DNA of 64,000 nucleotides from Lichenicola cladoniae (GTDB lineage: Bacteria; Pseudomonadota; Alphaproteobacteria; Acetobacterales; Acetobacteraceae), in the NCBI RefSeq assembly GCF_013201075.1, contig NZ_CP053708.1, positions 4,407,501 to 4,471,500 on the forward strand, in the 5' to 3' direction. Made by a program: the position numbers and the translations under genes. The notes beneath the pieces are model-generated. The model worked only from the letters and a program-made list of their open reading frames with translations. It was not told the DNA's origin and did not search any database. Shown piece after piece: positions 54,965-63,478 of this stretch; the first letter of the stretch is position 1, and each line of letters starts with the position of its first letter.

Positions 54965-56086
54965 ATGATTGCGGATGTTCTGACCTGGTGGTCGCGCCAG
55001 ATGCTCGAGCTGGTACCGGCGCGCTTTGCGCGTCCGGACCCGTCCGCCGTGGGCGCATTGCTGGTCGAGCCCTATCCGCGCGGCGACGGCATCCGTCTGG
55101 TCCGTCGCCAGGCCGGCGAGGAGACGGTGCTGGGCGATGTACCGCTGCGCCGTAACGGCTTCGGCGATACGCAGGACACCGGCGTCGCGACCGATCCAGA
55201 CGGGACGCTGGATGCGGATGACGATGCCGGCCTGCGGACAGCCCTGTCCGCCGCCGGGGCCAATGGAGCCGGCGGCATGGTGCTGCTACGGCTGCCGGCG
55301 GGAACCGCGCTGCAGCGCGACGTGACGTTGCCGCTTGCCGCAGAGGCCGGGCTCGATCGGGTGCTGGCCTACGAAATGGACCGGCTGACCCCGTTCGCCG
55401 CCGACGACATCTTCTTTTCCTGGGCCGTGCTGCGACGCGACCGCGAGGCGGGCCGGATGCAGCTGCGTCTTTCGCTCGTGCCCAAGGCGCCGCTGCTGCC
55501 GCTGCTCGAAACGTTGCGCAGTGCGGGGGCCGGCCCGCGGGCGATCGAGATCCGCGGGGCCTCGCCCGGGTCGGCCCGGCCGCTACGCATTCCGCTCGCC
55601 CATGAGCGGCCGGCCTCGGCACGACAGGAGCGCCGCCTGCTGCTGATGGCCGGCGGATGCTGCGCGATGCTCGCACTGCTGGCGATCGTGCTGCCGTTCA
55701 TCCTGCAGTCGGTGGCCGCACATAAGCTGGATCGACAGGTCGCCGGGCTGCAGCCCCGGGTCGACGCGGTGCAAGCGCTGCGTCGCCGGATCGCCGGCAG
55801 CACCGCCGGCGGCGATCTGGTCAGTACCGAACGCCGTCGCCTGGGCGATGCGCTGGGTGTGATGGCCGCGGTGACGCGGGTATTGCCCGATGACAGCTAT
55901 CTCTCTGACTTCACCCTGCGCCAGGGCGTGCTGACGATCAGCGGCCAGTCGCCGGGCGCCGCCAAGCTGATACCGGCGATCAGCAGCGATTCCGCATTCT
56001 CCGCCCCGGCCTTCGCCGCTCCGGTCACCCGGATCGAAGGCCAGAACACCGACCTGTTCTCGATCCGCGCCGGTGTCACCCGCTGA
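54965..56086 (+). CDS. gspL: Type II secretion inner-membrane protein L (GspL/PilN-like)
   Basis: A 373-residue bitopic protein: a cytoplasmic domain (about 1-220) of actin-like GspL type (GLDRVLAYEMDRLTPFAADD and SLVPKAPLLPLLETL), one membrane helix (about 227-250, LLLMAGGCCAMLALLAIVLP) and a periplasmic PilN-like ferredoxin-fold part (GVMAAVTRVLPDDSYLSDFT, then GQSPGAAKLIPAI). GspL recruits the GspE ATPase and pairs with GspM. The ATG at 54965 has only a weak ribosome-binding site; a TTG three codons earlier is possible. The gspM ATG overlaps its stop by one base. Confidence 0.85.
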   Translation: MIADVLTWWSRQMLELVPARFARPDPSAVGALLVEPYPRGDGIRLVRRQAGEETVLGDVPLRRNGFGDTQDTGVATDPDGTLDADDDAGLRTALSAAGANGAGGMVLLRLPAGTALQRDVTLPLAAEAGLDRVLAYEMDRLTPFAADDIFFSWAVLRRDREAGRMQLRLSLVPKAPLLPLLETLRSAGAGPRAIEIRGASPGSARPLRIPLAHERPASARQERRLLLMAGGCCAMLALLAIVLPFILQSVAAHKLDRQVAGLQPRVDAVQALRRRIAGSTAGGDLVSTERRRLGDALGVMAAVTRVLPDDSYLSDFTLRQGVLTISGQSPGAAKLIPAISSDSAFSAPAFAAPVTRIEGQNTDLFSIRAGVTR

Positions 56087-56727
56087 TGGCCACTTCCCAG
56101 CGCTCCCTCGGCACACGTGCCGGTTCCCTGCCCGAAGGCCGTGCGGGACGGGCCCTGGCGCTCGGCATCGCCGCCATCATCCTCCTGCTGCTGTGGGAGG
56201 CGGTCGGCAGTCCGTTGATCGACTGGTACCAGGACCGCGCCCAGGCCATCGCCGGCCGCCGTGCCCTGGTGGCCCACATGCAGACCCTGGCAGCCGACCT
56301 GCCCGCCCTGCGCCAGGCTGCCGCGTCCAGCGCCGCACGCACCGGCCCGGTGGCGCTGATCGAGGGGAGCAGCGATGCGGTCGCGGCGGCGGCCTTGCAG
56401 GAGAAGGTGCAGCAGATGGCCGCTTCACTCGGCGCCACCCTCTCCAGCACCGAAAGCCTGCCGGCGAGCCAGGCGGGCGCCTACCGGCGGGTCGGTGTGC
56501 GGATCTCGGTCAGCGCCACGTTCGAGGTGATGGTGCGGCTGATCGCGGCGATCGAGCAGGCGTCACCGTCGATGCTGATCGACGACCTGCAGTTGCACGG
56601 TTCGCGGATCCTGTTGCAGGCCTCGACACCGCTGGAAGGCGCCCTGACCGTCATGGCATTCCGCTCCGGCAAGCCGGATGCGCCCACTGCTGCAGGTGCC
56701 GGCGCGCCGGACGACCAGTCGCCATGA
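56086..56727 (+). CDS. gspM: Type II secretion inner-membrane protein M
   Basis: A 213-residue bitopic protein with one N-terminal helix (about 24-42, ALALGIAAIILLLLWEAVG), a coiled stretch and a periplasmic ferredoxin-like fold (YRRVGVRISVSATFEVMVRL, SMLIDDLQLHG). This is the GspM pattern; it forms the inner-membrane platform with GspL. Start and stop overlap the neighbouring genes (TGATG with gspL, ATGA with the next gene), indicating tight translational coupling. Confidence 0.82.
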   Translation: MATSQRSLGTRAGSLPEGRAGRALALGIAAIILLLLWEAVGSPLIDWYQDRAQAIAGRRALVAHMQTLAADLPALRQAAASSAARTGPVALIEGSSDAVAAAALQEKVQQMAASLGATLSSTESLPASQAGAYRRVGVRISVSATFEVMVRLIAAIEQASPSMLIDDLQLHGSRILLQASTPLEGALTVMAFRSGKPDAPTAAGAGAPDDQSP

Positions 56728-57419
56728 GCGCCCCGGTCCCCCGCCAGGTACGACCGCGGCCGCTGTTATGGCTGGCCTCCGGATGCGCATGCGTGCTTGT
56801 GGGGTTGCTGGCTCTTGAATATCACTCCGGCGTCGCTCGGGAGATCAGCCTGGCCCACCCATCAGACCATGTCGCGACCGCAGCCCGGGCGGCCGGCCCG
56901 GATGCGACTGCCGGTTCCTCGCCAACCCCGCTCGTCGTGCAGGACTGGACCAAGACCGTGCTCGCTCGTCCGTTGTTCAGCCCGTCCCGCCGTCCGGCCG
57001 CGACCGTAGCCGCAGGCCCGCAGCAGCCGCGTCTTGCAGGGATCGTCATGGGCCCGTCCGGACGCCGCGCGATCTTTGCAGGCGAGGGAGACGCCCGCGG
57101 TATCGTCGCCGAGGTCGGGCAACAGGCAGGTGCGTGGCAGATCCGGGCGATCAACGAGACCACCGTGCAGGTGATCGGTCCCGAGGGGCTTCGTACGCTC
57201 ACCCCATCGCGTGACTCCACGGCCCCCGCCGATAACGATGGTTCGGCCGCTGGAACGCCGACACTTCCGACGCATCCGTCGATCCTGGATCTTCTGCGCA
57301 ACCGGTCGCTCCAGATCGGACCGGCGAACGCGTCGATGCCGCATTTGCCAACATCATTGCAGCTGCCACGGACTCCACCCAACCGGGGTCCTATCGGCGA
57401 CCAGGAATCACCGCCTTGA
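56724..57419 (+). CDS. Type II secretion GspC/GspN-like protein
   Basis: A 231-residue protein with an N-terminal membrane helix (about 14-32, LWLASGCACVLVGLLALEY), then a periplasmic linker and a homology-region-like domain: VLARPLFSPSRRP, RLAGIVMGPSGRRAIFAGEG and WQIRAINETTVQVIGPEGL. In the assembly such a protein links the inner platform to the secretin. The C-terminal PDZ of classical GspC is missing, which is why short forms are also named GspN. The tail is Pro/Thr/Ser-rich. Confidence 0.75.
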   Translation: MSAPVPRQVRPRPLLWLASGCACVLVGLLALEYHSGVAREISLAHPSDHVATAARAAGPDATAGSSPTPLVVQDWTKTVLARPLFSPSRRPAATVAAGPQQPRLAGIVMGPSGRRAIFAGEGDARGIVAEVGQQAGAWQIRAINETTVQVIGPEGLRTLTPSRDSTAPADNDGSAAGTPTLPTHPSILDLLRNRSLQIGPANASMPHLPTSLQLPRTPPNRGPIGDQESPP

Positions 57420-59830
57420 TCGCTTCGTCAGATAGCCCGATGCCACGTCTGTCCCCGATGCGATCCATGCCCGTCTCCAGGCTCACGGCACTTCTCGCCA
57501 CGGCGGGCCTGATCCTGTCCGGCTGCAATCGGGTCGAGCAGCCGGTGATCAGGCCGTTGCGGCCGCTGCAGTCCAGCATCAATGCCGCCCAGCCACGGAC
57601 CGACGGCGATATCGGCGCGATCGATCGGGTGCAGGCGCCCCAGATCAGCTACGGCCGCAACCACCAACCGACCGTCAGTCGCGGCACCGGGCCGACCGGT
57701 GCGGGGTCGATCACGCTCAACTTCAGCGATACCGACATCCGCGACGTAGCCGCGCAGATCCTCGGCGGCCTGCTGCATGCAAATTACACGATCGATCCGG
57801 CGGTCAAGGGAACGGTGACGCTGCACACCTCCACGCCGCTCGACATCAGCCAGCTCGTGCCGACGCTGCAGGTGCTGCTGTCGCAGGTCGGCGGGACGCT
57901 CTACCAGTCCGGCGGCATCTATCGGATCGTCGCCACCACCGGCGGCGGACAGCCTGCCGGTGGTCCGCCGGGCGGCGGCGGCGGTAGCGGCTCGCAGGCG
58001 TTGGCCGAAGGCGCCGCCCTTGCCGGCAGTGCGATGGTGCCGCTGCGCTTCGCGGGTGCCGAGGATCTCGCCAAGGCGTTGCAGCCGTTCGTTCAGGCCG
58101 GCTCCCGCATCACGCCGGTCGCAGGGTCCAATGCGCTGCTGATCAGCGGGGACCCGACCGTCCGCAACACTCTGGTGAACCTGATCCAGGCCTTCGACAT
58201 CGATGCGCTGGCCGGCCAGTCCTACGCGTTGCTGCCGGTCGATTCCGGGGATGCGAAGGATATTGCCACCTCGCTGCAGGAAGCGCTGCGCGGACGCGGT
58301 GGTTCGCTTTCGCAGGTGGTCCGGGTCATCCCGATGACCCGTGTCGACGCGGTCCTGGTGGTGGCCAACGACGCGAACTACGTCAACGACGCGCGGCGGC
58401 TGTTCATGCTCATCGAGCGGACCCGGCGCACCACGGTCCGGTCCTGGCACGTCTATTACCTGCAGAACAGCCACGCCAACGACGCGGCCTACGTGCTGCA
58501 GCAGGCCTTCACGCCGAACGACGTGACGGCGCAGCCGACGCCGACGCTGCAACCGAACATTCCCGGCTCGAACGGCCAGAGTGGCGGATCCAGCTCGGGC
58601 GGCCTGGGCTCGAGCGGCGGATCGAGCGGCGGGCTCGGATCCAGTGGTGGCCTCGGTTCCAGCGGCAGCCTCGGTTCCAGCTCGGGCGGCTCCGGATCGG
58701 GCGGTGGGCTCGGATCGGGACTTGGATCGAGCAGCGGCAGCCCGTCCGGAAACACGGGAAGCTCCGGACCGACCGGCGGTGGCCAGACCGCCGGCGCCAA
58801 TCCGCTGCTGGGAGGCCTCGACAGTTCCGGCGGCGGCGGTGCCGAGGCACGGACGATGAAGATCATCTCCAACCCGCAGAACAACGCGATCCTGGTCTAT
58901 GCCACCGACCAGGAGAACGACACGGTCAACCACATGCTGCGCAAGGTCGACATCCTGCCGCTGCAGGTACGGATCGACGCCGTCATCGCCGAAGTCCAGC
59001 TCAACGACTCGCTGCAATACGGCACCCAGTTCTTCTTCAAGTCGGGCGGCATCAACGGCGTGCTGAACACCGGAGCCGCGTCCGGCACGAGCATTACCGG
59101 CGCCCTGACCGCGGGAGCCTTGAGCAGCACCCTGCCCGGCTTCATCATCGGCGGCACCGGCAATGGCGGGGCGCCCTTCGCGATCAACGCGCTGCAGGCC
59201 GTCACCACCGTGCATGTGCTGTCCTCGCCGGAACTGCTCGTGCTCGACAACCAGCCGGCCCGGCTGCAGGTCGGGCAGCTCGTACCGATCCAGACCGGCT
59301 CGAATTCGAGCACCATCGGCACCTCGGTGTTCAACCAGTTCACCTACCAGCCGACCGGCGTGATCATGCAGGTCACGCCCCGGGTCAATAATGGCGGCCT
59401 GGTGACGCTCGATATCTCGCAGGAGGTGAGCTCTGTCGCGGTGAACGGCACCGCTACGACCAATCCGACCTTCAACGACCAGTCGGTGGTGTCGCGTGTC
59501 GTCATCCAGGACGGCCAGACGGTCGGTTTGGCCGGGCTGATCACCGACCAGAGCAGCCGCGGCAACAGCGGCATTCCCTGGCTCAAGGACATTCCGATCC
59601 TCGGCCTGCTCGGCGGGAGCCAGAACAATGTGCGGGCGCGCACCGAGCTGCTCATCCTGATCACTCCGCACGTCATGCACGACCAGCGCGATGCCCAGGC
59701 GCTGACCGAGGATCTGCGCGACACGCTGATCAACGCCGCCGCGGTGCCTGACGAGCTGACGCCGATGCGCCAGACCGGCAGCGCCGATCCGCAGCAGCGG
59801 GTGCGGCGACGCACCGGCCTCGACAACTGA
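57416..59830 (+). CDS. gspD: Type II secretion secretin D
   Basis: An 804-residue secretin lipoprotein. The signal ends with a lipobox (LILSGC, Cys37 from this start). N0 starts with ITLNFSDTDIRDVAAQILGG; N1, N2 and N3 follow, then the secretin domain with VRIDAVIAEVQLNDSLQYG, VHVLSSPELLVLDNQPARLQ, VGQLVPI and the C-terminal VGLAGLITDQSS-x-GNSGIPWLKDIPILG. N3 is interrupted by an extremely Gly/Ser-rich insert of about 100 residues (about 385-480). The start used is the TTG at 57416, which overlaps the upstream stop and has AGGAA upstream; ATGs at 57440 and 57458 are equally compatible with a signal peptide. Confidence 0.92.
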   Translation: MIASSDSPMPRLSPMRSMPVSRLTALLATAGLILSGCNRVEQPVIRPLRPLQSSINAAQPRTDGDIGAIDRVQAPQISYGRNHQPTVSRGTGPTGAGSITLNFSDTDIRDVAAQILGGLLHANYTIDPAVKGTVTLHTSTPLDISQLVPTLQVLLSQVGGTLYQSGGIYRIVATTGGGQPAGGPPGGGGGSGSQALAEGAALAGSAMVPLRFAGAEDLAKALQPFVQAGSRITPVAGSNALLISGDPTVRNTLVNLIQAFDIDALAGQSYALLPVDSGDAKDIATSLQEALRGRGGSLSQVVRVIPMTRVDAVLVVANDANYVNDARRLFMLIERTRRTTVRSWHVYYLQNSHANDAAYVLQQAFTPNDVTAQPTPTLQPNIPGSNGQSGGSSSGGLGSSGGSSGGLGSSGGLGSSGSLGSSSGGSGSGGGLGSGLGSSSGSPSGNTGSSGPTGGGQTAGANPLLGGLDSSGGGGAEARTMKIISNPQNNAILVYATDQENDTVNHMLRKVDILPLQVRIDAVIAEVQLNDSLQYGTQFFFKSGGINGVLNTGAASGTSITGALTAGALSSTLPGFIIGGTGNGGAPFAINALQAVTTVHVLSSPELLVLDNQPARLQVGQLVPIQTGSNSSTIGTSVFNQFTYQPTGVIMQVTPRVNNGGLVTLDISQEVSSVAVNGTATTNPTFNDQSVVSRVVIQDGQTVGLAGLITDQSSRGNSGIPWLKDIPILGLLGGSQNNVRARTELLILITPHVMHDQRDAQALTEDLRDTLINAAAVPDELTPMRQTGSADPQQRVRRRTGLDN

Positions 59831-60690
59831 TCGGCAACCGGCACCGCCTCGTCGCCCGGGACCTCCGCGATCCCGGGTTCGCGTTGCTGATCGTGCTGTG
59901 GACGCTGGTGCTGATTTCGCTGCTGGTCTCGACCATCGCGGCATCCGGCAGTGGCCGGACCAGGCAGGCGGCCGACCTCAAGCGCAACGCCCAGCTTCGT
60001 GCCGAAGCGGATGGCGGTGTCGAGGAAGCGGTATTCCATCTGCTCGACGGCTCGAAGGCGCACTGGCCGGCGGACGGCGCCGTTCACGTGATCAAGCGCG
60101 GCGACACCGTGCTGACGATGCGCATCGACACCGAAGCCGGCAAGGTGAACCCGAACCGGGCTTCGCAGGACCTGCTGGCGGGACTGTTCCAGGCGCTGGG
60201 CCTCGATAGCCGCACGGCACTGGCCACCGCCACGCGGATGATCGTCTGGCGGTTCGCCGGCGCCCAGGGCGCGGCCGAGCATGGCGATGGCCGGGACTAC
60301 CTGCCGCCCGGCGCGCCGTTCGAGTCCATCCCCGAAGTCGGGCTGGTGGCGGGCATCACGCCCAGCCTGCTGGCCCGGCTCGCGCCGCATCTTTCACTCT
60401 ATCGCGATAACGACCCGGAACCGGCATCCGCCGATCCGGTTGTGCAACAGGCGATGGCGATCGCGGCCGGCACCGGCGACACCGCGCGCCAGAACGCGAT
60501 CGCCGGCTCGAACCAGCAGGGCAACAACCGCGACGAAAGCGTCGTGTCGGTCATATCCGAAGCGAAGGACGCGACCGGACGGCGCTTCGTGCGACGGGCG
60601 ATCGTGCTGGTCGGCTCCGACCCGCAGACGCGCGGAAAGCCCGACCAGCGTCCATTCCAGATCATGACCTGGGACGCCCCCGCCGCCTGA
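59827..60690 (+). CDS. gspK: Type II secretion minor pseudopilin K
   Basis: A GspK-type pseudopilin of about 287 residues, which caps the pseudopilus tip. The prepilin site and helix are RDPG, then FALLIVLWTLVLISLLVSTI; further conserved features are LRAEADGGVEEAVF and the KVNPNRASQDLLAGLFQALG helix-hairpin-helix-like part. The first ordinary start codon in frame (TTG, 59884) lies inside the hydrophobic helix and would remove the cleavage site. No ATG, GTG or TTG precedes it in frame after gspD. A CTG overlapping the gspD stop (CTGA at 59827) would give an 18-residue basic leader, so I use it provisionally. Confidence 0.7.
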   Translation: MIGNRHRLVARDLRDPGFALLIVLWTLVLISLLVSTIAASGSGRTRQAADLKRNAQLRAEADGGVEEAVFHLLDGSKAHWPADGAVHVIKRGDTVLTMRIDTEAGKVNPNRASQDLLAGLFQALGLDSRTALATATRMIVWRFAGAQGAAEHGDGRDYLPPGAPFESIPEVGLVAGITPSLLARLAPHLSLYRDNDPEPASADPVVQQAMAIAAGTGDTARQNAIAGSNQQGNNRDESVVSVISEAKDATGRRFVRRAIVLVGSDPQTRGKPDQRPFQIMTWDAPAA

Positions 60691-60738
60691 ACCCGACAGC
60701 ACCGGGCGTGCCTGGACGCTGACGATCGTTTGCGCTAA

Positions 60739-61767
<1,029 letters not shown>

Positions 61768-61780
61768 GAGGGGAAGCGCC

Positions 61781-62704
61781 ATGAGTGGGCGACGGATTCT
61801 GGTTACCGGACTGTCCGGGTTCGTGGGACGACACCTTCCGTACGCCATCGACGAGTTGCTGCCCGACGCACAACTCTTGCCGCTTCCGTGCGACATCACC
61901 GACGCGGCTGCGGTGCGAAACGCGGTCGTCGATCTGCGCCCTGATGCATGCCTGCACCTTGCGGCGATCGCGGCGATCCCGATCGCCCGCGCCGAGCCGG
62001 ACCGCGCCTGGTCGGTGAACCTGCACGGCACCCTGAACCTGGCACGGGTATTCCGGGACGAACGGCCGGATGCGCCGTTCCTGTTCGTCTCCAGTGCGGA
62101 CGCGTACGGCGCCTCGTTCCAGCTTGGCCGCGCGCTCGACGAGGACCTGCCGCTCTCGCCGATGAACACCTACGGCGCCACCAAGGCCGCCGCCGACCTG
62201 GCGCTGGGCGCCATGGCGGCCGAGGGTTTCCGCGCCATTCGGCTGCGTCCGTTCAATCATACCGGTCCAGGCCAGGCGCCGGATTTCGCCATTCCCGCCT
62301 TCGCACGGCAGATCGCGCTGATCTGTGCCGGGCGGCAGGAACCGGTGCTGCGTACCGGCAACCTCGCCGCGTTCCGGGACTTCCTGGATGTGCGTGATGT
62401 CTGCCGTGCCTACGCGCTTTGCCTGAAGCACGGCGACAGAATGGAACCCGGGATCATCCTGAACATCGCATCCGGTACAGCGCGCCGGATCGGCGATGTG
62501 CTGCAAGGGTTGCTGGCGATCTCCGGTGTCGCGGTCACTGTCGAAGCCGAAGCGGCCCGTGCCCGCCAGACCGACATCCCGCTCGCCGTCGGTAACTCCA
62601 GCCGCCTGCGCGACCTGCTTGGATGGACCCAGGAAATCGCCTGGGAGCAGACGTTGCGCGATGTTCTCGACGACTGGACAATCAGGGTTGCCGAACAGAG
62701 CTGA
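61781..62704 (+). CDS. rmd: GDP-6-deoxy-D-mannose reductase-like epimerase/reductase
   Basis: A 307-residue NAD(P)-dependent epimerase-family enzyme. Features: RILVTGLSGFVGRHL, a LHLAAIAAIPIA segment, FVSSADAYG, NTYGATKAAADL (Y-x3-K) and RPFNHTGPGQAPDFAIPAFARQI, the last being typical of RmlD/Rmd-like GDP-sugar reductases. Together with gmd it most likely yields GDP-D-rhamnose for a surface polysaccharide; a talose-forming variant cannot be excluded. A strong GAGGGGAAG precedes the ATG at 61781. Confidence 0.82.
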   Translation: MSGRRILVTGLSGFVGRHLPYAIDELLPDAQLLPLPCDITDAAAVRNAVVDLRPDACLHLAAIAAIPIARAEPDRAWSVNLHGTLNLARVFRDERPDAPFLFVSSADAYGASFQLGRALDEDLPLSPMNTYGATKAAADLALGAMAAEGFRAIRLRPFNHTGPGQAPDFAIPAFARQIALICAGRQEPVLRTGNLAAFRDFLDVRDVCRAYALCLKHGDRMEPGIILNIASGTARRIGDVLQGLLAISGVAVTVEAEAARARQTDIPLAVGNSSRLRDLLGWTQEIAWEQTLRDVLDDWTIRVAEQS

Positions 62705-62784
62705 AGGCTTGATGCCGAGATCGTCATTCGCAGACGCTATGAATCGTTTCCCGGAACCATGACGAACCACTGGCGCTGATAGAG

Positions 62785-62804
62785 TAATATGGACGAACAT
62801 AGTA
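62785..62804. promoter_or_regulatory. Operator-like inverted repeat upstream of tetR
   Basis: TAATATGGACGAACATAGTA, an imperfect palindrome ending five bases before the tetR start codon, agrees at 14 of 20 aligned positions with the better palindrome between tetR and the SDR gene. It is a likely autoregulatory site for the TetR-type protein. Confidence 0.5.
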
Positions 62805-62808
62805 ACTT

Positions 62809-63402
62809 ATGAGCAAGCCCTCTAACCGCCAGAAAATCCTTACCGAAGGCATGCGCGTGGTACACGAGCATGGTTTCGGCGGCTCCAGCGTACGCGACAT
62901 CGTCCAGGCGGCCGGTGTTCCACAAGGCTCGTTCACGAACCATTTCGTATCGAAAGAAGCATTCGGCCTGGAGATCATCGATCTCTATTTTGCAGCAGCT
63001 CAGGCTGCGCTCGACGAGAGCCTGGGCCGCGAAGAGATATCGCCGCTGCAGCGCCTGCGCACCTATTTCCAATTGAACCGCGACAACCACAGTCGGAATG
63101 ATAGATGGAACGGCTGTCTGCTTGGTAATTTTAGCGCCGAAACGAGTGAGCGCAGCCCGGCGATCCGGGTCCGCATCGGCGAAATCTTCGCAGAGTTCGA
63201 AGGTGCTTTCGCAGCCTGCCTGCGTGCTGCAGTCACGGCAGGCGAGGTTCCGCCCGACCTCGACTGCGACCAGGTGGCCGGCTTCATCGTCGGCTCGCTA
63301 CAGGGCGCCATGCTGCTGGCAAAAGCGCAGCACAGTACATCCCCGTTCGACCGGTTCGAGGAAATCCTGTTCAGCCGGGTGCTTCGTCTTCCAGGACGTT
63401 GA
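62809..63402 (+). CDS. TetR/AcrR-family transcriptional regulator
   Basis: A 197-residue repressor-type protein. The N-terminal helix-turn-helix is RQKILTEGMRVVHEHGFGGS, then VRDIVQAAGVPQGSFTNHFVSKEAF (about residues 5-55), a classical TetR DNA-binding domain. The C-terminal ligand domain resembles the TetR_C_6/AcuR-like group (GCLLGNFSAETSE). Two related palindromes flank the gene, one at its own start and one before the SDR gene, suggesting that it controls itself and the SDR. The ligand is unknown. There is no evident Shine-Dalgarno before the ATG. Confidence 0.88.
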   Translation: MSKPSNRQKILTEGMRVVHEHGFGGSSVRDIVQAAGVPQGSFTNHFVSKEAFGLEIIDLYFAAAQAALDESLGREEISPLQRLRTYFQLNRDNHSRNDRWNGCLLGNFSAETSERSPAIRVRIGEIFAEFEGAFAACLRAAVTAGEVPPDLDCDQVAGFIVGSLQGAMLLAKAQHSTSPFDRFEEILFSRVLRLPGR

Positions 63403-63407
63403 CACTT

Positions 63408-63427
63408 CAATACGGACGTCCATATTG
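63408..63427. promoter_or_regulatory. Operator-like palindrome between tetR and SDR genes
   Basis: CAATACGGACGTCCATATTG is an almost perfect 20-base palindrome (nine of ten base pairs), five bases after the tetR stop and about 50 bases before the SDR start. Its half-site AATAyGGAC recurs in the tetR promoter region. It is a probable TetR-family operator. Confidence 0.6.
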
Positions 63428-63478
63428 GTTAAGGCGATACGGCGTGACTGCCGAAGCAATTCCTGAAGGATGTTCGCG

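Noticed and set aside
58590-58750. Short repeated units suggestive of a CRISPR or tandem-repeat array
   Set aside because: The repeats are in frame, encode Gly/Ser within the secretin, and have no regular repeat-spacer structure.
57428-59944. Long open frame (838 codons) on the minus strand
   Set aside because: Antisense shadow of gspD; the protein is dominated by Arg/Asp/Gln and the antisense of the Gly/Ser repeats.
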